Part shown: positions 35,345 to 46,003 of the stretch, in pieces
Layout of the letters: the number at the start of each line of letters is the position of its first letter
How positions within the stretch are numbered: the stretch's first letter is position 1
Origin: Branchipolynoe longqiensis
Taxonomy: Eukaryota; Annelida; Polychaeta; Phyllodocida; Polynoidae
Assembly: GCA_030323885.1 (NCBI GenBank)
Contig: CM059194.1
Span: forward strand, 6,223,686-6,287,685
Length of the DNA stretch: 64,000 nucleotides
Direction of reading: 5' to 3'
Notes under the pieces: model-generated
Told to the model about the DNA's origin: nothing
What the model saw: only the letters and a program-made list of their open reading frames with translations
Databases searched by the model: none
Translations under genes and position numbers: made by a program

Positions 35345-35598
35345 AGCTCTTAAAAATTACACTTGTCGCTTCCTAGCCAGGCGCTCAGCATTATTAGGAT
35401 AGGGCAAGGACTGGTTGACTCAGTGTCATGATATGTGACTGGAGTGGGATATCGGGCATCGTGCCGGTGGCCTGATCTCCCAGTCGGCAGCATTACAAAA
35501 GTCTCAATTGGATGTGCGCGTGTCACAAATCGGGGACCCACCCTGGAAATGACCGTAGATGTTGCCAGGACGTAAAACTCCCAACAACCAACCAATCT
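35345..35598 (+). mobile_element. SINE family A, head-truncated
   Basis: Starts at the TTAAAAATTACACTTGTCGC boundary after the tRNA-like head and runs to the tail AAAACTCCCAACAACCAACC. Confidence 0.85.
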
Positions 35599-35761
35599 AC
35601 CAAGTTCAGCACATAATCACGTCAGGAATGTGTACATCCCAGACAGTGGCTATGCACCAAATCTAGGTCAACTAACAGCTCTGTCCTAAAGTAGGTCAGT
35701 CATGGCCCTGTTCCAGTGTAAGACAACCGGTAGTTATCCCCTGGGGCGCCAGTCAATATTT

Positions 35762-35785
35762 AAAGCCGCATAGTCCGAGGAAAAC
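35762..35785 (+). mobile_element. TTAA-type MITE, end fragment
   Basis: TTAAAGCCGCATAGTCCGAG matches the end of the family at 7807-8160; only this end is seen. Confidence 0.4.
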
Positions 35786-35883
35786 ATAAGATAAGATCTT
35801 AGATGTTCCCAGAATGAAAAACCCCAACAAAGAAATATTTCTTAACTCAAAGCACCTACACAGCTTTGATTCAATATGTCACA

Positions 35884-36137
35884 AACCCTGGTCGAGTCAA
35901 ACCAATGACTTAAAAATTGATACTTGTCGCTTCCTACCCAGGCGCTCGGCATTATTAGGATAGGGCAAGGACTAGTTTGCTCGATGCTAAGATAATGTGA
36001 CTGAGTGTGATATCAGGTCATAGTGCTGGTGGCCTTGTCTCCCAGTGGGGCAGCACTATAAATGCGTGTGCACTGTCAAAAGTCGGTACCCATCCTGCCA
36101 CCCATGACCATACATGTTGCTAGGACGTCAAACATCT
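35884..36137 (+). mobile_element. SINE family A, head partly missing
   Basis: CCCTGGTCGAGTCAAACCAA through GATGTTGCTAGGACGTCAAA. Confidence 0.85.
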
Positions 36138-36224
36138 TACATGTCCAACTTAGATGCTGGTGCACTCATTAAGCATGTGTCGCTACATAAAAAGGGAACA
36201 TCGAATCAATTTAATAAAAACCTG

Positions 36225-36366
36225 GTTATCGGATCATGGTCCTGGCGGCCTGGTCTTCCAATGAGGCGGCACTATAAAATTCCCATGAGTGCACACTGTA
36301 CCAAGTCGGTATCTGTCCTGATATAACATTAGATGTTGATAGGATGCAAAACAACAACAAATAAAC
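36225..36366 (+). mobile_element. SINE family A, 3' half
   Basis: ATCGGATCATGGTCCTGGCG, GGCGGCACTATAAAATTCCC and tail GATAGGATGCAAAACAACAA. Confidence 0.8.
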
Positions 36367-36528
36367 ATCCTGTTGAAGATTAGTTTCTTGTTATATTTTA
36401 CAGCAGTTTACACAAGTAACTAAGGACTTACTTTACAAGAGGGAATAGACACAAAGAGGAACTCACCTGAAAGAAGAACAAGAAGCGGTTAATTAGGACA
36501 AATGATAGCGGACAAGTTTCTTTGTTTT

Positions 36529-36807
36529 TATTGAAGATTTATACTGCCTATCATGGATAAGTCTGAATCGTCTTCTTTTCACCATTAGACAGTTGGGTGA
36601 TAGAAAGCCCGAGCCTACACTTTCACCGACCCATGGGATTTTTAACCTCCCACACCACAAGGCATGGAGAGAGCAACCGGCCTTTGATGACGCTATCAGT
36701 TATACACAGCGTGGAAATTCAAATGGCGAGGTTTGATGGCATGGGGAATCAAACCATCAACCTTCAGATTAGGAGTCAGACACTCTAACCACTCGGCCAC
36801 GGAGAAG
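36529..36807 (-). mobile_element. SINE family C
   Basis: Head CTCCGTGGCCGAGTGGTTAG, B box GGTTTGATTCCCCATGCC, tail TCCATGATAGGCAGTATAAA. Lacks the insert between boxes seen at 9.5 and 47.4 kb. Confidence 0.78.
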
Positions 36808-36947
36808 ACCGCAGAATAGTGCGTTGGTGGATTTTATTTAGTGGTGTGGGTAGGATGAGGGTGGAGGTGGGAGTGGGGTGTGGGGTGGGGTGTGGGGGTG
36901 GGACTGGGGATGTGGGTGGGGTCGGAGGAGGAAGGTGGGAGTGAAGG

Positions 36948-37055
36948 TATCTCAGTGCGGTAGCACTATAAAACCACCAAGAACGCATACTGGCACAAGT
37001 CGACTGGATATGATCTTAGATGTTGCTAGGACATAAAACCTCTCCAATCACCAAC
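36948..37055 (+). mobile_element. SINE family A, 3' fragment
   Basis: CTCAGTGCGGTAGCACTATA to GATGTTGCTAGGACATAAAA; preceded by a G/T-rich minisatellite (36840-36935). Confidence 0.7.
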
Positions 37056-37137
37056 CCGATCACCCATGTCGGCGAGCCTGGGAGCCATCTTTGTTTTATT
37101 TTTGTATACAAAAATATACATATTGATGTTATTACAT

Positions 37138-37391
37138 ATGTAGTGGTCTGCGCTGACCTCTCAGGCAAGGAGCCGGATAAACAGGTAGATGTGGGTTCGA
37201 GTCCTGTCCTAGGCACAATATTTCCCATTTTCATCACCCCCATGGCACTGGTTGCCGTGACCAAGATCCTGTACAAGCTACACGCTTTATAGTTGTTGAA
37301 CCTACCCTGTGTATGTATGTTGTTAGTGCATTGCCTGTATGTATGTAATTGTAATGCATTTAAAAAGACTTACAATTCCAGGGGGAGAGTG
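37138..37391 (+). mobile_element. SINE family B, internal deletion
   Basis: TGTAGTGGTCTGCGCTGACC, GGTTCGAGTCCTGTCCTAGG, CACAATATTTCCCATTTTCA, then body and tail to ACTTACAATTCCAGGGGGAG. The A-box segment between the 5' spacer and B box is missing. A second head follows at once. Confidence 0.82.
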
Positions 37392-37573
37392 TAGTAAAAC
37401 TAGTAGTCTGCACTGACCTCTCGGGAAGAGCCGCATAGACATGGTAGGCTTTGGGGAGTGTGGTGATATCCAGGGTGCCTAGTTGGGTTGTAATGGTTAG
37501 CCACACTGGCCCAGAATGCAAAGAGATGTGGGTTCGAGTCCTGCTCTAGGCACAATATTTCCCATTTTCATAT
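37392..37573 (+). mobile_element. SINE family B, head half in tandem with the previous copy
   Basis: AGTAGTCTGCACTGACCTCT, TTGTAATGGTTAGCCACACT, GGTTCGAGTCCTGCTCTAGG, ending in TTTCCCATTTTCATATG and then a TATATACA repeat. The order tail-head-to-tail makes this a natural SINE dimer. Confidence 0.8.
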
Positions 37574-37690
37574 GTATATATATACAAAAATATACATATT
37601 GATGTTATTACATATATATATATATACATATTGATGTTATTACATATATATATATATACATATTGATGTTATTACATATATATATACATA
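37574..37690. repeat. AT-rich tandem repeat
   Basis: CATATTGATGTTATTACATA repeats three to four times between TATATA runs. The same text also occurs at 37115-37135. Confidence 0.85.
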
Positions 37691-37737
37691 TACTTATGCA
37701 ATAACATCAACATGCCAACACAATCCGGCGAGTGAAC

Positions 37738-38075
37738 CAAATGGGATGACTGAATGAGTTGAGCGTCCATCTCCCGTTTTGGTAGATCGAGGAATTCGAA
37801 CCCTGGTCGAGGTCAAACTCAATGACTTTAAAAAATTGATCCCTTGTCGCTTCCTAAGCCAGGCGGATCTGCATTATTAGGACAGGGCGATGACTGGTTT
37901 AGATCAGTGTCTGGATAATTGTCACTGAGTGGGATATCAGGGTCATGGTGTGCGGCCTGGTCTCCAGTGGGCCAGCACTATCAAGTCGCCATGAGTGCGC
38001 ACTGTCACAAGTCAGCACCTGTCCTGATATGACCCTAGATGTTGCCAGGATATAAAACTCCAACAATCAACCAAC
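37738..38075 (+). mobile_element. SINE family A, full length with many small indels
   Basis: Head GGGATGACTGAATGAGTTGA, B box GGAATTCGAACCCTGGTCGA, body and tail. Extra or missing single bases (for example GATCCCTTGTCGC, CCAGGCGGATCTGC) are unusual for a copy this intact and suggest consensus error. Confidence 0.82.
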
Positions 38076-38099
38076 CCAAGTCGGTGAAACTGAGACCTG

Positions 38100-38245
38100 T
38101 TTGTTTTATTGTTGTATATATATGTTATATATATGTTTTATTGTTGTATATATATGTTTTATTGTTGTATATATATGTTTTATTGTTGTATATATATATT
38201 TTTATTGTTGTATATATATGTTTTATTGTTGTGTATATATGTAAT
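38100..38245. repeat. 21-bp repeat TATATATGTTTTATTGTTG
   Basis: About seven copies, AT-rich, directly after the SINE tail. Confidence 0.9.
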
Positions 38246-38454
38246 AATGTGACCAGGCCGACACAATCCCGCGCCTCATGTATACGGCCGGGCCGTGCAT
38301 ATGTTGGTCAGCAGAAATGCCTTTGTCTCGGGTCAGTCCAGGCACTTAGCAGGTTCACAGTGCAGCAGTCGCGATGCACGACTCAGACCGACCCGACAAG
38401 CCGACGACATTCAGGAGCACATCTGATTCTACGTAAACATATCAATTGCTGATT

Positions 38455-39000
38455 TGTTTTAGCAATGTATATTGATTTGACTCGATCAGGGTTCAATTCA
38501 AGCCCATCGGTTCGAGTATAACGAAGTACCAAGTTAGTAGATAAAGGATTCACCCAGTACTCGCGGTCGCAGTACACGGATGAATACCAACCCTATATAA
38601 AAATGGTCGAAAGAAAAAGGGGTTATGAATTGAGAGGCCTAATTTTCACAATCTAAGATGCAAACAATTTATTCTTTACATATGTTGATTTGATAAGGCC
38701 CGTCGTTTGAGTTGAAAAATATAAATAATATCTAGTTAATAAGATTTACAAGTGAAATCGACGGCGTTATGCGGCTGCCATCTTGTGATTTTCTCTCCCA
38801 TTCACAACTCTGTCCTATATGAGTTAGCCATTTGATACCTGGAGCCACAGTTTCTAGGTCATGTTCATACCTAAACTATTTTCGCCCATATTTACACTAC
38901 ATTGTCCTTCACCCGTGTACTACAAGTACCGGGTGAATCTTTTATCTACCAAGATAGGTGATGGACGCTCAACTCATTTATCCATCCCGTCTGGTCACCC
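38455..39000 (-). mobile_element. SINE family A head split by a MITE
   Basis: The outer parts (38465-38537: TTGACTCGATCAGGGTTCAA; 38949-38998: CCAAGATAGGTGATGGACGC) are adjacent in intact family A copies. The 411-bp element at 38538-38948 lies between them. Confidence 0.65.
38538..38948. mobile_element. MULE-like MITE, copy 1 (9-bp target duplication)
   Basis: Ends TAGATAAAGGATTCACCC and GGGTGAATCTTTTATCTA, with a longer imperfect mirror through CGCAGTACACG / TGTACTACAAGTACCGGG. Flanks: CCAAGTTAG left, CCAAGATAG right. Interior includes CCCTATATAAAAATGGTCGA, GAAATCGACGGCGTTATGCG and a CCATCTTG motif. No transposase. Confidence 0.78.
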
Positions 39001-39046
39001 CCCCCCACACACACACGCACCCCAAGTAGTACACATCAACATTTAA

Positions 39047-39284
39047 CACCCCCATCACACCAAACTAGTTCTCAAAACGTCCGACCCCATTCTAAAACGG
39101 GGTAGAACGTGGCCACCGTGAACATGCTCAAAGTTCTAGAGCACCCTTCCGTCCTTGCCCTGTCCACGCGTCATTAAAGAGTTACTAAAATGTGCTACTA
39201 CGTTCACTACGTTCGCACACAGTTTGAGCCCGTTTGGCAACATTTTCAAGAACGTAGTAAGAACTATTTTGGTGTGATGGGGGT
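39047..39284. mobile_element. Small MITE inserted in a dispersed repeat
   Basis: Ends CACCCCCATCACACCAAACT and AAAATAGTTCTTAC...GGTGTGATGGGGG mirrored (about 25 bp). The surrounding sequence continues uninterrupted in the paralogue at 22.39-22.48 kb, which defines the insertion. Confidence 0.68.
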
Positions 39285-39542
39285 ATAAATACTTAGTTAA
39301 ACACAGCATTTTAAATATCAACACTTTATTAAATGATAAAAGTGAAAATGTTGACAGATCATAATAAACACATATTAGTGATAAAACAAAAGGAGTCAAA
39401 TTCTTTTTAAAAACAAAAAACTCCGGAAAAGTAGGCTAAACGTGGATCATTATCAGACTGCTATGCAATGACGAGCAACATTTTTATTGGGTTTGGGTTC
39501 CTTTGTTAATAGTATTAATGTGGTTGCCATGGTGACGGCATC

Positions 39543-39868
39543 GGGCGCGGTGACCGAATCGGTAGAGCGTATGCCTCCAGTCCGGGAGATCGGGAGTTCA
39601 ATTCCCATTCGAGTCAAACCAATGATACAAAATTGATACTTGTTGCTTCCTAGCAGGCACTCGGCATTATTAGGATAGGGCAAGGACCGGTTGGTCAGTG
39701 TCAGGTAAGGTGACTGTGTGGGAGTATCGCCTCTGGTCACGGTGCTGGTGGCCTGATCTCCCAGTGGGGAACCACTATAAAGTTGCCTTGAGTGTGCACT
39801 GTCACAAGCCGGTGCCCGTCCTGATAAGACCTTAGATGTTGCTAGGACGTAAAACAACAAACAAGCAG
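39543..39868 (+). mobile_element. SINE family A, full length
   Basis: The cleanest head in the window: GCGGTGACCGAATCGGTAGA, GAGTTCAATTCCCATTCGAG, body and tail to GATGTTGCTAGGACGTAAAA. TGGTTGCCATGGTGACGG occurs on both sides (39521 and 39878), about 350 bp apart, so the insert is flanked by a long direct duplication. Confidence 0.88.
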
Positions 39869-39869
39869 T

Positions 39870-40365
39870 ATTAACGTGGTTGCCATGGTGACGGTGTGCG
39901 TGCTGCTGCAGCCCCTCCACCTAACTGCCTTAATGTGAGGCGACTGCTTCGACGTGTGTGTGACGGCTAAGTGCATGCATGTGGATGATTTGTGTGTCAC
40001 ACTGTCACACTGTCACACTGTCAGGAACTGACACCACTGCAGATTCAACTGTCACACTGCAATGCGAAAATCACCTCCCACACTGCATCGCCAAATTGTA
40101 GCACGCACACACAGACACACACACCAACTCTAAGCCTAACAGAAAACAAGCGACATTCACGACTACAGAACAAACCAAAACAAAGCCACTCACTTTGATA
40201 TACTATGTATGGTTTACCCAGAAAAACATGCACATGCTCATTTATATGGTATTGTGGTGGTTTTAATTTTTGGGGTGCTTTTAAAAAAATCGTATAGGAT
40301 TTGGAATTATCGTATATGCACCACATTCTACGATATACGTCAGTCAACGCTACTTTTATCTATTG
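39870..40365. other. Unassigned spacer
   Basis: CACTGTCACACTGTCACACT microrepeat near 40000; otherwise nothing assignable. Confidence 0.4.
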
Positions 40366-40713
40366 TAGTAGTCTGCACTGATCTCTCAGACAAGGAGCCA
40401 CATAGACAGGTGGGTGTAGTAGATAGGGTGATTGCATCAAAGAAACTAGGTGGTGTAATGGTTAGCATGCTAGTCCTGAAATGGCAAGAAGTGTAGGTTA
40501 AAATCCTGCTATAGGCACAATTTTTCCTATTTTCATCACCCCAACGACACTGGTTGCCGTGATCAGGATCCTGTACAAGCTACACGCTGTATAGTTGTTA
40601 AACTTATCCTGTGTTTGTATACGTATGTGCATTGCCCGTATGTATGTAATTGTAAGTGCTAAATGACTGGACATACACCATATAGAAAGATTGACAATTC
40701 CCGGGGGACGATT
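40366..40713 (+). mobile_element. SINE family B, full length
   Basis: GTAGTAGTCTGCACTGATCT, TAGGTGGTGTAATGGTTAGC, GTAGGTTAAAATCCTGCTAT (decayed B box), body, and tail GTAATTGTAAGTGCTAAATG, CACCATATAGAAAGATTGAC, AATTCCCGGGGGACGATT. It continues without a break into the next head and the 145-bp array. Confidence 0.87.
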
Positions 40714-42986
40714 GTAGTGGGTCTGCACTGGACCTCTATCATCAGTTTATATATCTATAGCGGGTGTCCGTCATCTGAGCGACAAGTCAAATGAAGTATT
40801 GTAAAGCTAACTGACTGGACATTCACATATGAAGAATTGACAATTCCCGGGGGACGATTGTAGTGGTCTGCACTGACCTCTATATCAGTATATATCTATA
40901 GCGGTGTCCCGTCATCTGAGAGGACAATCAAAATGAAGTAATTGTAAGTGCTAAATGACTGGACCTACACCATATAGAACGGTGCAATTCCGGGGGACGA
41001 CTGTAGTGGTCGGCATGACCTCTATACAGTATATATCTATAGCGGGTGTCCCCGTATCTGAGAGACACTCAAATGAAAGTAATTGTAGTGCTAAATGACT
41101 GGAATACACCATATAGAAAGATTGGACCAATTCCCGGGGGCGATTGTAGTGGTCTGCACTGACCTCTATATAAGTATATTATCTATAGCGGGTTGGTCCC
41201 GTTCATCTGAGAGACAATCAACTGAAGTAATTGTAAAGTTGCTTAATGACTGGACTTACCCATTAGAAATGACCCTTTCAGGGGGGACGATTGTAGTGGT
41301 CTGCACTGACCTCTATCTCAGTATATATTCTATAGCGGGTGTCCCGTCATCTGAGAGACAATCAAATGAAGGTAATGTAAAGTGCTAATGACTGGACATA
41401 CACCATATAGAAGATTGGGACATTTCCGGGGGGACGATTGTAGTGGTCTTCACTGACCTCTATATCAGTATATAATCTATTGAGGGAGTCCCGTCATCTG
41501 AGGTGACAATCAAAATGAGTAAAATGTAAGTGCTAAATGACTGGACATTACACCAATAGAAGATTGACTATTACAGGGACGACTGTAGTGGTCTGCACTG
41601 ACCTCTAATTTCAGGTATATATCTATAGCGGGTGGCCCGTCATCTGAGAGACAATCAAATGAGTTATTGTAAGTGCTAATGACTGGACATACACCATATA
41701 GAAAGATTGACAATTCCGGGGGGACGACTGTTAGTGGTCTGCATGACCTCTATTATCATTAGATATCTATAGCGGGTTGTACGTCATTGAGAGGACAATC
41801 AAATGAAGTAATTGTAAGTGCTAAATGACTGGATCATACACCATATAGGATAGATTGACAATTCCCGGGGGCGATTGTAGTGCGTCTGCCATGACCTCCT
41901 ATATCAGTATATATCTATTAGCGGGTGCCCGTCATCTGAGAGACAATCAAAGAAGTAATTGTACGTGCTAATGACTGGACATACACCATATAGGAAAGAT
42001 TGACAATTCAGGGGGACGATGTTAATGGTCTGCATGACATCTATCATCAGTATATATCTATAGCGGGTGTCCCGTCATCTGAGAGCAATCAAATGAAGTC
42101 GTAATTGTAAGTGCTAAAATGGACTGGGACATTACACCATATAGAAAGATTGACAATCCGGGGGACGACTGTAGTGGTCTGCACTGACCTCCTTGATCAG
42201 TATTTATCAATAGCGGTGTGTCCCGGTCATTGTGAGACAATCAAATGAAGTTAATTGTAAGTGCCTAAATGAATGGACATACACCATATAGAAAGGATTG
42301 ACAATTCCGGGGGACGACTGTAGTGGTCTAGCACTGACCTTATATCAGTATATATTATAGGGGTGTTTTCCCGGTCATCTGAGAGACAATCAAATGAAGG
42401 TTAAATTGTAAGTTGCTAAATGCCTGGACCTACACCATATAGAAAGATTGACAAATCCCGGGGGACGACTGTAGTGGTCTGCACTGGACCTCTATATCAG
42501 TATTATCTAAGCGGGTGTCCCGTCATCTCGAGGACAATCAAATGAAGTAGTTGTAAGTGCTAAATGACTGGAACATACACCATATAGAAAGATTGACAAT
42601 TCCCGGGGGGACGATTTTGTAGTGGTGGTCTGCACTGACCTCTATATCAGTATATATCTATAGCGGGTGTCCCGTCATCTGAGAGACAATCAAATGAAGT
42701 AATTGTAAGTGCTAAATGACTGGACATACACCATATAGAAAGATTGACAATTCCCGGGGGACGATTGTAGTGGTCTGCACTGACCTCTATATCAGTATAT
42801 ATCTATAGCGGGTGTCCCGTCATCTGAGAGACAATCAAATGAAGTAATTGTAAGTGCTAAATGACTGGACATACACCATATAGAAAGATTGACAATTCCC
42901 GGGGGACGACTGTAGTGGTCTGCACTGACCTCTATATCAGTATATATCTATAGCGGGTGTCCCGTCATCTGAGAGACAATCAAATG
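40714..42986 (+). repeat. 145-bp satellite made from the SINE-B tail-head junction, about sixteen copies
   Basis: Each unit is SINE-B 5' end (GTAGTGGTCTGCACTGACCT), then CTATATCAGTATATATCTAT, AGCGGGTGTCCCGTCATCTG, AGAGACAATCAAATGA, then the SINE-B tail (AGTAATTGTAAGTGCTAAAT ... AATTCCCGGGGGACGA). Clean starts at 42767 and 42912 are 145 bp apart. The last three copies are almost identical; earlier ones carry dense one-base indels. Confidence 0.92.
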
Positions 42987-43027
42987 AAACAAACCAGTTT
43001 TCACATTGACAAATTTTCCATTCATGA

Positions 43028-43110
43028 CATGCTTGGTTGGTTGTTGGAGTTTTACATCCTAGCAACATCTAAGGTCATATCACGACGGATACCAATTTGT
43101 GACAGTGCGC
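43028..43110 (-). mobile_element. SINE family A, 3' fragment
   Basis: TTGGTTGTTGGAGTTTTACA to TTGTGACAGTGCGCAG, cut off by the pyrimidine repeat. Confidence 0.78.
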
Positions 43111-43457
43111 AGTCTCTTTCTCTCTGTTTCCCCCTGTTTCTCTCCCCCTCCCTGTTTCTCTCTCTTTCTCCCTGTTTCTCTCTCCCCCTCTCTGTTTGTC
43201 TCTGTTTCTCCCTGTTTCTCTCTCCCCCTCTCTATTTCTCTCTTTCTCCCTGTTTCTCTCTCCCCCTCTCTGTTTGTCTCTGTTTCTCTCTCTTTGCCCC
43301 TGTTTCTCTCTCCCTCTCTCTGTTTCTCTCTGTTTCTCCCATTTTTCTCTCTCCCCTCTCTGTTTCTCTCTCTTTCTCCCTGTTTCTCTCTTTCTCTCTG
43401 TTTCTCCCTGTTTCTCTCTCCCCCTCTCTGTTTCTCTCTCTTTCTCCTGTTTCTCTA
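43110..43457. repeat. Polypyrimidine (CTCTCTGTTTCTCCCTGTTT)n
   Basis: Nearly pure C/T with single G per period on the plus strand; units of about 20-40 bp. Confidence 0.93.
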
Positions 43458-44700
43458 GGGTGTGTATGTGGGTGAGTGTGGGAGGTGAGAGGGTGTGTAT
43501 GTGGGTGTGTGGGGGTGAGAGGGTGTGTATGTGGGTGTGTGTGGGGGATGAGATGGTGTGTTTGTGGGTGAGTGTGGGGGTGAGAGGGTGTGTATGTGTG
43601 TGTGTGTGGGGATGAGATGGTGTGTTTGTGGGTGAGTGTGGGGGATGAGATGGTGTGTTTGTGGGTGGTGTGGGGGTGAGAGGGTGTGTATGTGGGTGTG
43701 TGTGGGGTGAGAGGGTGTGTTTGTGGGTGTGTGGTGGGGGTGAGATGGTTGTTTTGTGGGTGAGTGTGGGGTGAGAGGGTGTGAGGGTGTGTATTGTGGG
43801 TGTGTTGGGGGTGAGGTGTGGTGTGTTTGTGTGTGGGGTGGTGTGGGGAGTGTGGTGTGGTAGAGGGTGTAGTGGGTGTGGGGGGGGATGAGATGGTGTG
43901 TTTGTGGGTGAGTGTGGGGGTGAGAGGGTGTGTATGTGTGTGTGTGTGGGGGATGAGATGGTGTGTTTGTGGGTGAGTGTGGGGGTGAGAGGGTGTGTAT
44001 GTGGGTGTGTGGGGGTGAGAGGGTGTGTATGTGGGTGGGGGTGACAGGGTGTGTATGTGGGTTAATGTGGGTGTGGATGAGTGTGGGTGTGGGTGTAGGT
44101 GTGGATGTGTGGGTGAGTGTGTGGGGGGTGTTAGTGTGTGTCGGGTGTTCGGGTATGTGGACGTGTGTGTTGTGTGTGAGTGTGTGTGAGTGTGTGTGTG
44201 AGTGTGTGTGAGTGTATGTGTGAGGGTGTGAGTGTAAACTGTATGTGTGTGTGTTTGTGTGGGTGCGTGTGTACGTGGGTGGGGTGGGTGTGTAGGCCTG
44301 GATGTGGGGGTGTTATGTGTGTGTGTGTTGGTGTGTGTGAGTGTGTGTGTGAGTGTGTGTGTGCGCGTTTGTGTGTGAGTGTGTGTATGTGGCTGTGTGT
44401 GGATGTAGAGGGCGTGGGGTGTGTGTGTGTGGGTGTGTATGGGTGAGTGTGGGTGTGTGCGCCTGTGTGTGGGTGCGTGTGCATGTGGGAGGGTGTGGGT
44501 GTGGGTGTGTGTGTGGATGTGCGTGCGTGTGAGTGGGTGCGTGTGGACGCGTGTGTAAGTGGGGCTCGCGTGTGTCGGGGGTGTATGTGTGCGTGTGTGT
44601 TGGTATGGGTGGGTGTGTGTGGATGGGTGGAGGTGTGTGTGAGTGAGTGAGTGTGGTCGTGTGGGGTGGTGGGTGAGTGTGTGAGTGGGGGGGGGGGGGG
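43458..44700. repeat. G/T-rich minisatellite (GTGTGTATGTGGGTG-type)
   Basis: About 1.2 kb of GTGTGT, GGGTGAGAGGGTGTGTATGT and GGGGGATGAGATGGTGTGTT units, passing into simple (GTGT)n/(GAGT)n and ending in a G run (44687-44700). 43660-43880 is indel-rich. Confidence 0.93.
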
Positions 44701-44811
44701 ATAAGATGAGGACGAGGTCAGAGACAATGGGAGACTTGGATCTTTGTCACACCTGGGTCGTGTGAATAGAGTGTAGACTAAAGACCAGCGTGCATCGCGC
44801 GTACAGCGTCA

Positions 44812-44948
44812 ACGACTCAACGAGTCAACGAGTCAACAAGTCAATGACTCAACGAGTAAACGAGTCAATGAGTCAGAAACAAGTCAACGAGTCAATGAGT
44901 CAGAAACAAGTCAACGAGTCAATGAGTCAGAAACAAGTTAACAAATCA
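44812..44948. repeat. GAGTCAACGAGTCAATGA-type short repeat
   Basis: GAGTCAGAAACAAGTCAACGA repeats three times at 27 bp after several CAACGAGT steps. Confidence 0.88.
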
Positions 44949-45107
44949 ATGAGTGGGATATCGAGTCATGGTGCTGGCGGCCCGATATCCCAGTGGGGCA
45001 GCACTATAATTACAAAATTGCCATGAGTGTGCACTGTCACAAGTCGATACCCATCCTGATATGACCTTAGACGTTGCCAGGACGTAAAACTCCAACAACC
45101 AACCAAC
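44944..45107 (+). mobile_element. SINE family A, 3' half
   Basis: GAGTGGGATATCGAGTCATG to ACGTAAAACTCCAACAACC. Confidence 0.85.
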
Positions 45108-45127
45108 CACTTTGCCACCCTGTCCAC

Positions 45128-45825
45128 TACCAGATAAAGGATTCGGAGCTTACTGCCCAGTAAACTTCCGCCTTCAGAGCTTACTGCCCAGTAAACTTCC
45201 GACTACAGAGCTTACTGTCCAGTAAACTACCGACTCCAGACCTTACTGCCCAGTAAACTTCCGACTACAGAGCTTACTGCCCAGTAAACTGTCGACTCCA
45301 GCCATTACTGCCCAGTAAACTGTCGACTCCAGACCTTACTGCCCAGTAAACTGCCGACTCCAGACCTTACTGCCCAGTAAACTGTCGACTCCAGCCCTTA
45401 CTGCCCAGTAAACTGTCGACTCCAGACCTTACTGCCCAGTAAACTGTCGACTCCAGACCTTATTGCCCAGTAAACTGCCGACTCCAGACCTTACTGCCCA
45501 GTAAACTGTCGACTCCGGCCCTTACTGCCCAGTAAACTGTCGACTCCAGACCTTACTGCCCAGTAAACTGTCGACTCCAGACCTTACTGCCCAGTAAACT
45601 GTCGACTCCAGACCTTACTGCCCAGTAAACTGCCGACTCCAGACCTTACTGCCCAGTAAACTGCCGACACCAGACCTTACTGCCCAGTAAACTGTCTACT
45701 CCAGCCCTTACTGCCCAGTAAACTGTCGACTCCAGCCCTTACTGCCCAGTAAACTGCCTACTCCAGAGCTTACTGCCCAGTAAACTGCCTACTCCAGAGC
45801 TTACTCACCAGTAAACTGCCGACGC
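45128..45825. repeat. 31-bp minisatellite, about 22 copies
   Basis: Unit AGACCTTACTGCCCAGTAAA plus CTGTCGACTCC. Distances are 31 bp (45551, 45582). Contains the dyad TTACTG-CC-CAGTAA in almost every unit. Variants: CTGCCGAC, CTTCCGAC, CCTACTCC at the ends. Confidence 0.95.
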
Positions 45826-46003
45826 TGGCCTGTCATGACTTGCAATTTCATCAGAGTGGCGTGTAATATGAATCCGGGAAGTGACAGGTGCAGTGCACGT
45901 CTAAGACACAATGTGTCAGGTGGGAGGGGGGGGGGGGGTGCACGTACGTGCACAGTGCAGCTTGTTTGCGAAGCAGCTCTGGGGAGGTCAAGCAACCCGG
46001 TCA

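Noticed and set aside
39543..39620. tRNA gene
   Set aside because: A- and B-box-like motifs are present, but the sequence continues into the SINE body and tail shared by about 25 copies; no complete cloverleaf was established.
40714..42986. Hammerhead ribozyme in the 145-bp repeat
   Set aside because: The CCCGTCATCTGAG segment recalls one, but the CUGANGA core and a paired GAAA are not in the required arrangement.
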